A stretch of DNA of 64,000 bases from positions 7,096,001-7,160,000 of the forward strand of contig NZ_CP042968.1 in the NCBI RefSeq assembly GCF_001693515.2, given 5' to 3'. Shown one piece after another: positions 52,957-61,122 of the stretch. Numbering within the stretch: the first letter of the stretch is position 1; each line of letters opens with the position of its first letter. Below the pieces are notes generated by a model. It did no database searches. It was not told the DNA's origin and was given only the letters and a program-made list of their open reading frames with translations. The stretch is from Bradyrhizobium paxllaeri. Its GTDB lineage: Bacteria; Pseudomonadota; Alphaproteobacteria; Rhizobiales; Xanthobacteraceae. Both the position numbers and the translations under genes were made by a program.

Positions 52957-53781
52957 ATGCAGACTTTTCACGTCAACGGCTATGACATGGCCTATCTCGA
53001 CATCGGCCAAGGCGCCGGCGACGGCCCGCCGCTGGTCTGCGTGCACGGCTCGCTGTGCGATTTCCGAATCTGGTCGTCGGTGCTGGGACCCTTGACGCGC
53101 CGGCACCGCGTGATCGCCCCCTCGCTGCGACACTTCTTCCCCGAGCAATGGGACGGCGTCGGCGACACCTATTCGATCGCCCAGCATGTGGATGACGTCA
53201 TCGGCTTCATTGAGAAGCTCGATACCAGGCCGGTCCACCTGATGGGCCATTCCCGCGGCGGTCACATCTGCTTTCGCGTCGCGCAGCGCCGGCCGGATCT
53301 GTTGCGCAAGCTGATCCTGGCCGAGCCCGGCGGCGAACTCGACGCCACGCTCGATCCCGCTTACAAGCCCGGCCCCTCGCCGCTCGCCGGCATGATCGCG
53401 GCTTCCGCCGAGGTGATCGCGAGAGGTGATATCGACGGCGGGTTGCAGATTTTCATGGATGCGCTGGAAGGTCCCGGCGCGTGGAAACGCCTGCCGGCGA
53501 CGCCCAAGCAATTGCTACGCGACAATGCCACGACGCTGATCGGCCAAATGCGCGACCAGCGCCCGCCCTTCTCCAAGGCAGATGCAGAGGCGATCCAGAC
53601 GCCGACGCTGTTCATCGGCGGCGCCAACACCAAGGGCACGCTGCCGAAGGTGCTGAGGGCCCTGGCGTCCAACGTAAGGGGATCGCGCACCGAGATGATC
53701 CCGGGCACCACCCATCCGATGTTCGAGCAAGCGCCGCAGAGATATTGCGAGATCGTTTTGGCGTATCTCGCGGAGGACTGA
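52957..53781 (+). CDS. Alpha/beta hydrolase
   Basis: A 274-residue alpha/beta-fold hydrolase. The oxyanion HG motif is VCVHGSLCDFRIWSSVL, the nucleophile elbow is LMGHSRGGHICFRVA with Ser in G-H-S-R-G, and the late His is in PGTTHPMFEQ. Asp is probably in the TLFIGGANTKGT region or nearby. Family members hydrolyse esters, lactones or halides; no specific substrate is indicated. Directly after its stop the DNA repeats the last part of the coding region, described separately. Confidence 0.9.
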   Translation: MQTFHVNGYDMAYLDIGQGAGDGPPLVCVHGSLCDFRIWSSVLGPLTRRHRVIAPSLRHFFPEQWDGVGDTYSIAQHVDDVIGFIEKLDTRPVHLMGHSRGGHICFRVAQRRPDLLRKLILAEPGGELDATLDPAYKPGPSPLAGMIAASAEVIARGDIDGGLQIFMDALEGPGAWKRLPATPKQLLRDNATTLIGQMRDQRPPFSKADAEAIQTPTLFIGGANTKGTLPKVLRALASNVRGSRTEMIPGTTHPMFEQAPQRYCEIVLAYLAED

Positions 53782-53838
53782 TTCGAACAGGCGCCGCAGG
53801 AATTCTGCGACATCGTGCTGGAATTTCTGAAGGCGTGA
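53782..53838 (+). pseudogene. Duplicated C-terminal end of an alpha/beta hydrolase gene
   Basis: Immediately after the TGA of the hydrolase gene, and in the same frame, the DNA reads FEQAPQEFCDIVLEFLKA followed by a stop. The preceding gene itself ends FEQAPQRYCEIVLAYLAED. The two 57-60 base segments are clearly homologous but differ at many third positions. This looks like the leftover 3' end of a second, paralogous hydrolase gene. It could be reached only by reading through the TGA. Confidence 0.7.
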
Positions 53839-53848
53839 GGCCGCCGCA

Positions 53849-55618
53849 TCATTTCTGATCGAGACGCCAGGCGCCATCCCAGTCGGCGGGCGGTGGGTTG
53901 GCGCGAAACGTCTCGACCCGTTCGGCCATCGCCATCGACGGCCCGTCGCCGGGGACCGCCTCAAGCGCCGCCTGAAAAGCCCGACGCGCCTCATCCCAGC
54001 GGCGCGCCCGATACGCAGCCAGCCCCTCGGCGTACCGCGCCAACAGCACGAGTTGCGGCTCGGTCAGCTCACCCGCACGCCCGATGATCTCGAACACCGC
54101 TTCGGGATTGGTCTGGCCAACCACCACGATCCGATCGACTTCGCGCGATTCGACCGCGTCGCCGGCGGCCATGATCGCGGCCTCCGAAGCCAGCGAATGG
54201 CTGCCATAGACCTTGTTGGCGTTCTCCAGGCGGGACGCCAGATTTACCGCATCGCCCATCACGGTGTAGCTCATCATGAATTCCGAGCCGATGCTGCCGA
54301 CCAGCACCTCGCCGGTGGCAATGCCGATGCGGACCTCACAGTCGCTCGGCACCGTGCGAACGCCGATCAATTCGGGCAGCTCGGTTCGCAACGCCTGGCC
54401 GCGGTTGGCCATCTCGACCGCGGCAAGGCAGGCCAGCCGCGCCTGCTCGCTATGCTCGGTAAAGGGAGGGCCCCAATAGGCCATGATCGCATCGCCGATA
54501 TACTTGTCGATGATGCCGCGATGGCTGCGAATCGGCCCCGACATCGTCGACAAATAGTGATTCATCACCTTGACGAGGCCTTGCGGCGTCATGCCCTCGC
54601 TGAGGCGGGTAAACCCTTTCATGTCGCAGAACAGCACCGTCATCACCCGCCGCTCGCCGTCGCCGGCGGTCGGGCCCTGCCGGTCGATCAAGCCTTCCAC
54701 GACGCGCGGGTCGACATAGCGGCCAAAGGTCTCGCGCAACTCCTCCTTCAGGCGCAACTGTTCGACCATCTTGTTGAAGGCCGTCGTGAGCTGGCCGATT
54801 TCGTCGCGCGTGGTGACGTCGATCGATCCGTCGAGCCGGCCGGCCTCTACCGCGCGGGTGCCGTCCAGCAGCCGCCTCACCGGCCGCGTGATACCGACGC
54901 TGACGAATATCGAGAACAGAAGCCCGACGACCGATGCCAGCACTGTCAGGATCACGGAGATGATGATAGCCGTGTTCTGGTCGCGCATCGTGATCTTGGC
55001 GTCGGCGCGGACCTGCGCCAGCATGTCCGCGCGGATTTCATCGATCTTGCGGTTGAACTCGTCGCGAAGCGCGTCGGTCCGGATGAGGCTGGCGCGGGCT
55101 TCCGCAAAACTCCCGCTCTCCAGCAGCGGCAACAACCGCTTATACTCATCGTCCAGATAGCGGCGGAGGTCGCTGCTGACGTGCTCGATCCGGTCGTCGA
55201 TCCGGCCGAGCTTTGCATTGTCCGACTCGGTCGAGGGGTCGTCGATGATTGCATTGATCAGGGCGCGCGCGGCCTGCGCCTCCCTGTCAATGTCCGCCCA
55301 CATGCCTTCATAGACCTTTTGCCGCTCCGCGAAGCCGGCGTTGTCGGGCGGCATTTGCATCTTGGCGATCGCCATCCGACGCAACGCCAGCGCCTGCTCC
55401 AGCGAGCGCACATTCACGCGCGCCAGATGTCCATAGGCCTCGACATATTTGGAGCTGAGCTCGTCGAGCTGGTGGGCGATCTTTCGCGTCATCACCGTCG
55501 ACAGCGCCGACGTGATCGCCATCAGGAAGATCAGACCCAGGGCGATGCCGAGAATCCGCTTGCGGATGGTCGGTCGCAGCATGGACAGACGTTCTAAAGG
55601 GGCGGCGGCCATGGTCAA
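53849..55618 (-). CDS. Membrane receptor with HAMP and class III adenylate cyclase domains
   Basis: A 589-residue protein. Membrane helix 1 (LGIALGLIFLMAITSALSTV) is followed by a helical periplasmic sensor of about 170 residues. Helix 2 (IIISVILTVLASVVGLLFSI) is followed by a HAMP linker (TRPVRRLLDG...IGQLTTAFNKMVEQL). The cyclase domain has its two metal-binding Asp in VLFCDMKGFTRLSEG and DKYIGDAIMAYWG; the Lys and the Asp in VMGDAVNLASRLENA fit ATP specificity and supply the transition-state Asn and Arg. A C-terminal TPR-like segment ends the protein. It should make cAMP in response to an unknown periplasmic signal. Starts at 55618, 55612 or 55582 are possible. Confidence 0.93.
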   Translation of the reverse strand: MTMAAAPLERLSMLRPTIRKRILGIALGLIFLMAITSALSTVMTRKIAHQLDELSSKYVEAYGHLARVNVRSLEQALALRRMAIAKMQMPPDNAGFAERQKVYEGMWADIDREAQAARALINAIIDDPSTESDNAKLGRIDDRIEHVSSDLRRYLDDEYKRLLPLLESGSFAEARASLIRTDALRDEFNRKIDEIRADMLAQVRADAKITMRDQNTAIIISVILTVLASVVGLLFSIFVSVGITRPVRRLLDGTRAVEAGRLDGSIDVTTRDEIGQLTTAFNKMVEQLRLKEELRETFGRYVDPRVVEGLIDRQGPTAGDGERRVMTVLFCDMKGFTRLSEGMTPQGLVKVMNHYLSTMSGPIRSHRGIIDKYIGDAIMAYWGPPFTEHSEQARLACLAAVEMANRGQALRTELPELIGVRTVPSDCEVRIGIATGEVLVGSIGSEFMMSYTVMGDAVNLASRLENANKVYGSHSLASEAAIMAAGDAVESREVDRIVVVGQTNPEAVFEIIGRAGELTEPQLVLLARYAEGLAAYRARRWDEARRAFQAALEAVPGDGPSMAMAERVETFRANPPPADWDGAWRLDQK

Positions 55619-55643
55619 AACGACATGAAGGACAAACGTCGAA

Positions 55644-55666
55644 AGCCCGGCCGATCCAGCCGGGCT
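55644..55666 (-). terminator. GC-rich hairpin between the carboxymuconolactone decarboxylase-like and cyclase genes
   Basis: AGCCCGGC and GCCGGGCT form an 8-base stem with a 7-base loop, followed on the reverse strand by TTTCG. It may terminate the upstream gene or act as an attenuator before the cyclase start 26 bases further on. The T-run is short. Confidence 0.4.
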
Positions 55667-55685
55667 CGTCTGTTTAGCGCGTGCC

Positions 55686-55722
55686 GGTCAATTTGGCACG
55701 ATCCGACACGCTAAAATTGACC
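55686..55722. promoter_or_regulatory. Interleaved inverted repeats upstream of the cyclase gene
   Basis: GGTCAATTT (55686-55694) and AAATTGACC (55714-55722) form a perfect 9-base inverted repeat with a 19-base spacer. Within and around it GTGCC/GGCAC and TTAGCG...CGCTAA can also pair, so the structures exclude each other. The GC-rich hairpin at 55644-55666 follows towards the cyclase. Confidence 0.4.
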
Positions 55723-55744
55723 CTAGTTTGGGGATTATATTCCC

Positions 55745-56203
55745 CTAGCCCTTCCACACGCCCACGGGCTGACGCACGGCGACGTTGAGCCTGTTCCAGA
55801 CATTGATGTTGGCGATCGCCAGAATCAGCGCGGCGAGCTCCGCCTCGTCGAAATGCTTGTCGGCCTCGCCCCATACCTCGTCCGGCACCGGGTCGGCGCG
55901 GTCACTGATCCGGGTCAGCGCTTCCGTCAACGCCAGCGCCGCCCGTTCGCCCTCGGTGAAATAGGGCGTGTCGCGCCAGGCCGCCACCGCGAACAGGCGC
56001 TCGTCGGTTTCGCTGGCCTTCCTGGCGAGTTTTGCGTGCATGTCGACGCAGACGCTGCAACCATTGATCTGGCTGGCACGCAGATGCACCAGTTCGAGCA
56101 GTTTTTCCGACAGGCTGTTCTTGGTCAATTCGCCCAGCGTGTGCAGCGCTTTCATGGCATCGGGAACAACCATGACCGGGTGGTTCATTCGGGCTTGCAT
56201 CAT
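55745..56203 (-). CDS. Carboxymuconolactone decarboxylase/AhpD-like protein
   Basis: A 152-residue protein of the AhpD/carboxymuconolactone decarboxylase family. The redox motif is NGCSVCVDMHAKLA, with the Cys-x-x-Cys and following His seen in peroxidase-type members, preceded by LLELVHLRASQI. GGAG lies nine bases before ATG 56203. It is divergent from the sigma factor gene at 56317. Pairs of such a gene with an ECF41-type sigma factor are a known arrangement in which the sigma factor drives the CMD gene. Confidence 0.9.
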   Translation of the reverse strand: MMQARMNHPVMVVPDAMKALHTLGELTKNSLSEKLLELVHLRASQINGCSVCVDMHAKLARKASETDERLFAVAAWRDTPYFTEGERAALALTEALTRISDRADPVPDEVWGEADKHFDEAELAALILAIANINVWNRLNVAVRQPVGVWKG

Positions 56204-56233
56204 TTTACGCTCCATATGGTTTGTTCTGTTTTG

Positions 56234-56281
56234 ACGCGGCCGCGCCGATTTGCTGTCACATCGGCGCGCTTTCGTTCGTCA
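56234..56281. promoter_or_regulatory. ECF41-type promoter motif, possibly used in both directions
   Basis: On the plus strand TGTCACA (56255-56261) is followed after exactly 16 bases by CGTC (56278-56281). This matches the published ECF41 promoter consensus as I recall it. On the reverse strand the same seven bases read TGTGACA, followed after 17 bases by CGTC (56237-56234) directed at the CMD gene. So one -35 element may serve both divergent genes. Confidence 0.55.
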
Positions 56282-56316
56282 TAGCCATGACGGAACACGA
56301 CATGGGAATGTGACCG

Positions 56317-57174
56317 ATGGACGAGAAAAAGTTTCTGGCTGAAAAATTCGAGGCCAACCGAGGCCATCTGCGAGCGGTGGCCTACCGGATGCTGGGCTCG
56401 ACCGCCGAGGTCGACGACGCCGTGCAGGAGACCTGGTTGCGGCTGAACCGCTCCGACACCAGTGCGGTCGAAAACCTTGGCGGCTGGCTGACCACGGTCG
56501 TCGCCCGCGTCTGCCTCGACATGCTGCGCTCGCGCAAGTCACGACGCGAGGAGCCGATGGGACCGCATGTGCCGGAGCCTGTCGCTGATGATGCACATGG
56601 GCGTGACGCCGAGATGGCCGATTCCGTCGGCGCGGCATTGCTGGTGGTGCTGGAAACGCTGGCCCCGGCCGAACGGCTGGCTTTCGTGCTGCACGACATG
56701 TTTGCCGTTCCCTTTGAGGAGATCGCACCGATCGTCGGCCGCACGCCTGCCGCCGCGAGGCAATTGGCCAGCCGCGCCCGCCGCCGGGTGCAGGGTACGC
56801 CGCCGCCGGACGCCGATTTCAGCCGACAGAAAAACATCGTCGACGCCTTCCTCAAGGCCTCCCGCGACGGCGATTTCGAAGGCCTGCTCGCGGTGCTGGA
56901 TCCCGATGTGGTGGTGCGCGCTGATCAAGCAGCGCAGCGGCTCGGTTCGCAAGCTGAAATCAGAGGCGCCACCGCGGTCGCGGAGTTCTTCAAGGGCCGC
57001 GCGCAGGCCGCCAAACCGGCGCTGGTCGACGGATCTCTGGCGCTCGCGGTTATGCTCGGCGGGCAATTGCGCGTCGTGGTGCGCCTGACCATCAGCGGCG
57101 AACGGATATCGGCGATCGATGCCGTGGCAGACTCCGAACAGATCGGCGAGTTCGATGTAACCCTGCTCGCGTGA
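56317..57174 (+). CDS. ECF sigma factor, ECF41/SigJ-like with C-terminal SnoaL-like domain
   Basis: A 285-residue extracytoplasmic-function sigma factor. Region 2 has LRAVAYRMLGSTAEVDDAVQ and ETWLRLNRSD. Region 4 includes VLHDMFAVPFEEIAPIVGRT with ARQLASRARRRV. The last 110 residues form a SnoaL/NTF2-like domain (FLKASRDGDFEGLLAVLDPD...). ECF41 sigma factors use this extension instead of a separate anti-sigma factor. The DGGGK-type motif usual in ECF41 is not seen in that form; RADQAAQ stands at about the expected place. The divergent CMD gene supports the assignment. Confidence 0.9.
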   Translation: MDEKKFLAEKFEANRGHLRAVAYRMLGSTAEVDDAVQETWLRLNRSDTSAVENLGGWLTTVVARVCLDMLRSRKSRREEPMGPHVPEPVADDAHGRDAEMADSVGAALLVVLETLAPAERLAFVLHDMFAVPFEEIAPIVGRTPAAARQLASRARRRVQGTPPPDADFSRQKNIVDAFLKASRDGDFEGLLAVLDPDVVVRADQAAQRLGSQAEIRGATAVAEFFKGRAQAAKPALVDGSLALAVMLGGQLRVVVRLTISGERISAIDAVADSEQIGEFDVTLLA

Positions 57175-57180
57175 ACAGGG

Positions 57181-57993
57181 TTATCTCTTCATCGCCAAAA
57201 ACACGATCGCTTGAATAGACATCCGGCCAGGCTTATCGCCGAACTCCCGGCGATATTCCTGCTCCAGTGCCTCGACAATGCGCTCCGGATCGGCACCGCC
57301 GCGCGCCCGGATCTGATCGATCAGCGGGTTGCCAAACACGGCTGCACGCGCGAAGTGGGCAATGTCAGGCAACTCTCGCTCCTGCCTGATCACGGCAATG
57401 CCGACGTCACCGAAACCTGCTGCCATCAAGAACTCCTTGATCGGATCGATCTGGTGGCAGGAGAACGGCACGCTGTAAAACTGCGGCGGATCGACCGGGA
57501 AGAAGCGCCCCGCCACCTCGTGCGCGATACGTCCAAACGTATTGTAGCGATGCGAATCCCAGACGCTGAGCAGGTAGCGACCGCCGGAAGCGAGGACCCG
57601 ATAGGCTTCGGAAAAGGATTTTGCCTTGTCGGGAAAGAACATCAGCCCAAACTGACAGACGACCGCATCGAAGCTTTGATCGGCAAAGGGAAGCGCAATC
57701 GCATCGGCAGGCTGGAAAGCGACCTGCTCGCCGGGCTGAAACTTGGCGCGGGCAATCCCCAGCATCGGCGGGTTGAGGTCAGTTGCGGTCAACTGCGTGC
57801 CTTCGGGCAACGCGTCACGCAATTTCCGGGTCACGATGCCGGTGCCGGCTGCGGTCTCCAGTACCCGCGCCGGACGGCTATCGGCTGCGCGCCTGGCGAT
57901 ATCGGCGGCGTATTCGGCGAAGATGATCGGGCCGAGACCCTGATCGTAATGCTGCGGGATATTGCCAGTGAAGCCGGCTGCGTCGCTGCTCAT
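57181..57993 (-). CDS. Class I SAM-dependent methyltransferase
   Basis: A 270-residue methyltransferase. Motif I is ARVLETAAGTGIVTRKLRDA, followed by TATDLNPPML, PADAIALPFADQSFDAVVCQ and VCQFGLMFFPDKAKSFSEAY, the Methyltransf_11/UbiE-like pattern. The start at 57993 has GGGAGG upstream; a longer frame continues antisense to the next genes and is not coding. It lies convergent with the sigma factor gene, six bases apart. The target molecule is unknown. Confidence 0.9.
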   Translation of the reverse strand: MSSDAAGFTGNIPQHYDQGLGPIIFAEYAADIARRAADSRPARVLETAAGTGIVTRKLRDALPEGTQLTATDLNPPMLGIARAKFQPGEQVAFQPADAIALPFADQSFDAVVCQFGLMFFPDKAKSFSEAYRVLASGGRYLLSVWDSHRYNTFGRIAHEVAGRFFPVDPPQFYSVPFSCHQIDPIKEFLMAAGFGDVGIAVIRQERELPDIAHFARAAVFGNPLIDQIRARGGADPERIVEALEQEYRREFGDKPGRMSIQAIVFLAMKR

Positions 57994-58094
57994 ACGCGGA
58001 CCTCCCATCGCCTCGGGGCCGAGAATAGCCCCCGCCACCCACCCCGACAGCCCGAATTTCGACCTTGACGAGGGCTGGGCCCAGGGATTAGTTT

Positions 58095-58111
58095 CCGAAT
58101 TCGGAATTCCG
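58095..58111. promoter_or_regulatory. Overlapping palindromes, candidate GntR operator
   Basis: CCGAATTCGG and CGGAATTCCG, each a perfect 10-base palindrome, overlap by three bases in a 17-base site. It lies 24 bases before the GntR gene and about 100 bases upstream of the divergent methyltransferase. Autoregulation by the GntR protein is likely. Confidence 0.45.
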
Positions 58112-58134
58112 TATTCTAAACTCGGATAGCCGGC

Positions 58135-58809
58135 ATGATCCCATTGGATCCGCTCCCCAACTTGATCGACCAGGTCTATGCCCGCATCCTCGAGGCGATC
58201 ACCGACCGTTCGTTGCCGCCCGGGCATCGCATTCGGCAGAACGAGCTGGCGGAAAGGCTCGGCGTTTCGCGGCAGCCGGTGTCCCACGCCCTGCATCTGC
58301 TGCACCGGCAGGGCCTCGTGGCCGAAAGCGGCCGCCGCGGCTTTGAAGTGACCCGGCTCGATCCCGAGCGCATCCGCCAGCTCTATGAGGTGCGCGGCGC
58401 CATCGACGCGCTGGCCGCCCGGCTCGCCGCCGGCCGCGCCAAGGCCGATCTTTCGGGGCGCGCCCAACTCGAAGCGGCGCTGCAGGCCGGACGGACCATC
58501 GATGAGAATACGCCATTGGCGCGCTTGATCGCGCTCGACGTCGACTTTCACAGCGCGGTCTATCGTCTCGCGGGCAATCCCGCGATCGAGGAAATGATCG
58601 CGCCGCAATGGCCGCATATGCGCCGCTCGATGGCGACGGTGCTCGCCGAACTCGATTACCGCGACAGCGCCTGGGCCGAGCACGAGGTGATCGCCGGACA
58701 CATTCTCGCCGGCAACGCCAAGGCGGCGGAGGCAGCCGCACTGGCGCATGCGCAAACGGCTGGACGAATGACCGAGGAGAGACTGAGGGCAACCGACAAG
58801 GCGGCATAA
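58135..58809 (+). CDS. GntR family regulator with FCD domain
   Basis: A 224-residue regulator of the FadR/FCD subfamily. The winged helix has VYARILEAITDRSLPPGHRI, RQNELAERLGVSRQPVSHAL and GLVAESGRRGFEVTRL. The C-terminal all-helical FCD domain has the metal-binding Asp and His residues in DVDFHSAVYRLAGNP and in the later segment AEHEVIAGHILAGN. It is followed after 34 bases by the PhyH gene in the same orientation and probably controls that gene and those after it. Confidence 0.93.
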   Translation: MIPLDPLPNLIDQVYARILEAITDRSLPPGHRIRQNELAERLGVSRQPVSHALHLLHRQGLVAESGRRGFEVTRLDPERIRQLYEVRGAIDALAARLAAGRAKADLSGRAQLEAALQAGRTIDENTPLARLIALDVDFHSAVYRLAGNPAIEEMIAPQWPHMRRSMATVLAELDYRDSAWAEHEVIAGHILAGNAKAAEAAALAHAQTAGRMTEERLRATDKAA

Positions 58810-58843
58810 CCGCCGACAAAACAAACAAACAGGAGAGAACGCC

Positions 58844-59644
58844 ATGAAACTGACGCCACAGCAGATCGAGTTCTTCAATCGCGAAGGCTGGCTGTTCCTG
58901 CCCGAACTGTTCAGCCAGGAGGAAGTGGATTTTCTCGCCCGCGAGGCCGTCAGCATCTACGACGCTGATCGACCCGAAGTCTGGCGCGAGAAGAGCGGCG
59001 CGCCGCGCACCGCCTTTGCCGCGCACCTCTACAACGAGGCCTTCGGCGTTCTCGGCGCCCATCCGCGCATGATCGAGCCGATCGAGCAGATCTTTGGTGA
59101 AAAACTCTACATGCACCAGTTCAAGATCAACGCCAAGGCAGCCTTCACCGGCGACGTCTGGCAGTGGCATCAGGATTACGGCACCTGGAAGCGCGACGAC
59201 GGCATGCCGCTGCCGCGCGCGATGAACATCGCGATCTTCCTCGACGAGGTGATGCCGATCAACGGCCCCCTGATGCTGGTGCCGAAGAGCCAGCACGCCG
59301 GCGACCTCAAGGCCTCGCATGACCTCGAGACCACCTCCTATCCGTTGTGGACGCTGGATGAGGAGACCGTCACCCGCCTCGTCAAGGAAGGCGGCATCGT
59401 CGCGCCGACCGGCAAGGCCGGCGGCATGCTGATGTTCCACGGTAACCTGGTGCATGGATCGAGCGGCAACATCACGCCCTACCCGCGCAAGATCGTCTAT
59501 CTGACGCTGAATGCGGTCTCGAATTACATTCGCACACCGACGCGGCCGGAGTATATCGCGCACCGCGATTTTACCCCGATCCAGCCGGTGGATGACGACG
59601 CGCTGTTGCGGCTGGCGCGTGCACATCGGCAGGCGGCCGAGTAG
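58844..59644 (+). CDS. Phytanoyl-CoA dioxygenase family (Fe(II)/2-oxoglutarate) protein
   Basis: A 266-residue dioxygenase-like protein of the PhyH family. The iron ligands are His and Asp in WQWHQDYGTW and the distal His in NLVHGSSGNITPYPR, in which the Arg would bind 2-oxoglutarate. The N-terminal half starts MKLTPQQIEFFNREGWLFLP. Relatives include ectoine hydroxylase and small-molecule hydroxylases, so the substrate is open. AGGAGAG precedes the ATG. It lies between the GntR regulator and an SAF-domain dehydrogenase, suggesting oxidation of an imported compound. Confidence 0.9.
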   Translation: MKLTPQQIEFFNREGWLFLPELFSQEEVDFLAREAVSIYDADRPEVWREKSGAPRTAFAAHLYNEAFGVLGAHPRMIEPIEQIFGEKLYMHQFKINAKAAFTGDVWQWHQDYGTWKRDDGMPLPRAMNIAIFLDEVMPINGPLMLVPKSQHAGDLKASHDLETTSYPLWTLDEETVTRLVKEGGIVAPTGKAGGMLMFHGNLVHGSSGNITPYPRKIVYLTLNAVSNYIRTPTRPEYIAHRDFTPIQPVDDDALLRLARAHRQAAE

Positions 59645-59655
59645 GTTTCATCGCT

Positions 59656-59783
59656 CGTGCCCCGGACGCAGTGCATCATGAAATGATGCACTGCTGAGCC
59701 GGGGCCCGCCCTCGTTCATGGCAGTGCATCGGTCCCGGCTCTGCGGAGCAGCGTGAAGAACGCTGCACCGCGTCCGGGACACG
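59656..59783. repeat. Palindromic repeat element (CGTGCCCCGGACGCAGTGCA type)
   Basis: CGTGCCCCGGACGCAGTGCA at the left and TGCACCGCGTCCGGGACACG at the right are inverted copies. Between them lies GCATCATGAAATGATGC, itself a palindrome. I recognise it as another Bradyrhizobium intergenic element from memory. It separates the PhyH gene from the SAF-domain dehydrogenase gene. Confidence 0.7.
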
Positions 59784-59808
59784 TTTCAACGAATTGGCTG
59801 GATATCTC

Positions 59809-61122
59809 ATGAACCTTCACCACCTCCTCAACGCCCGCGCTGCGGCCGGCAAACCGGTGCGCGTCGCGCTGATCGGCGCCGGCAAGTTCGGCTCGATGTT
59901 CCTGTCGCAGGTGCCGCATACGCCGGGACTCGAAGTATCAGTCATCATCGACATCGATCGCGATCGCGCCCGCGAAGCATGCCGCACCGTCGGCTGGGAC
60001 CAGGCGCTGATCGCGCGAACCGCGTTCACCGACGACGGCGGGCGCGCGATCGCAGACAGCGCTGTTGACGTCGTGGTGGAAGCGACCGGCAATCCCGCCG
60101 TCGGTATCAGGCACGCCCGCGCAGCGATTACGGCGGGCAAGCATGTCGTCATGGTCAATGTCGAGGCCGACGTGCTGGCCGGCCCGCTGCTCGCGCAGGA
60201 AGCCCGCAAGGCTGGCGTGGTCTATTCGCTCGCCTATGGCGATCAGCCGGCGCTGACCACGGAGATGGTGGACTGGGCGCGCGCGACGGGCTTTCGCGTC
60301 GTCGCCGCCGGCAAGGGCACCAAATATCTGCCCGCCTATCACGACGTGACGCCGGACGGCGTCTGGGGTCATTACGGATTAACAGCAGGCGAAGCGCAAT
60401 CCGCTGGCATGAACCCGCAGATGTTCAACTCGTTTCTGGACGGTACCAAATCCGCGATCGAAATGGCGGCGATTGCGAACGCTTGCGGGCTCGACGTGCC
60501 GTCGGATGGCTTGCTGTTTCCACCCTGCGGCGTCGACGATCTGCCGCATGTGATGCGGCCGCGCGACAAAGGCGGCGTGCTGGAGAAGGCCGGTCTTGCC
60601 GAAGTCGTGTCGTCGCTGGAGCGCGATGGTCGCCCCGTATTCCGCGATCTGCGCTGGGGCGTCTATGTCGTGCTGGAAGCACCGAACGAATACGCCGCCG
60701 ATTGCTTCAAGCAATATGGGCTGAAGACCGACGCTTCAGGTCGCTATGCGGCGATGTACAAGCCATATCATCTGATCGGGTTGGAGCTGAACATTTCCAT
60801 CCTTTCAGCAGCGCTTCGCAACGAGCCGACCGGCCAGCCGCATGATTTTCGCGGCGACGTCGCAGCGGTCGCGAAACGCAATCTCCGTGCGGGCGAAATG
60901 CTCGACGGCGAAGGCGGCTATACAGTGTGGGGCAAGCTGATGCCGGCGTCGAAAAGCCTCGCCGCCGGCGCGCTACCGATAGGACTTGCCCATCGCGTCA
61001 AGCTGAAGAACGACGTTGCTCATGGCGCAGTGGTGCGCTGGAGCGATGTCGAGGTCGACGAAAGCAGCGACACCATCAAGACGCGCAAGGCGATGGAAGC
61101 GGCATTCTCGACGAGACGATGA
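59809..61122 (+). CDS. Homoserine dehydrogenase-like oxidoreductase with C-terminal SAF domain
   Basis: A 437-residue protein. The N-terminal Rossmann domain has VRVALIGAGKFGSMFLSQVP and VDVVVEATGNPAVGIRHARA, and the central domain resembles homoserine dehydrogenase-like enzymes (SLAYGDQPALTTEMVDWARA). The C-terminal part (VAAVAKRNLRAGEMLDGEGG) is an SAF-type domain seen in aldonate dehydratases and sialic-acid synthases. Such fusions are often found in sugar-acid catabolism. The ATG at 59809 is preferred over a TTG at 59794. It lies between PhyH and a TRAP-binding protein, which may import the substrate. Confidence 0.85.
   Translation: MNLHHLLNARAAAGKPVRVALIGAGKFGSMFLSQVPHTPGLEVSVIIDIDRDRAREACRTVGWDQALIARTAFTDDGGRAIADSAVDVVVEATGNPAVGIRHARAAITAGKHVVMVNVEADVLAGPLLAQEARKAGVVYSLAYGDQPALTTEMVDWARATGFRVVAAGKGTKYLPAYHDVTPDGVWGHYGLTAGEAQSAGMNPQMFNSFLDGTKSAIEMAAIANACGLDVPSDGLLFPPCGVDDLPHVMRPRDKGGVLEKAGLAEVVSSLERDGRPVFRDLRWGVYVVLEAPNEYAADCFKQYGLKTDASGRYAAMYKPYHLIGLELNISILSAALRNEPTGQPHDFRGDVAAVAKRNLRAGEMLDGEGGYTVWGKLMPASKSLAAGALPIGLAHRVKLKNDVAHGAVVRWSDVEVDESSDTIKTRKAMEAAFSTRR

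Noticed and set aside
54053..55597. 514-codon plus-strand frame opposite the adenylate cyclase
   Set aside because: Shadow of the cyclase gene; no protein-like features.
55685..55715. Sigma-54 promoter suggested by TTGGCACG
   Set aside because: The -12 GC element is not present at the required spacing.
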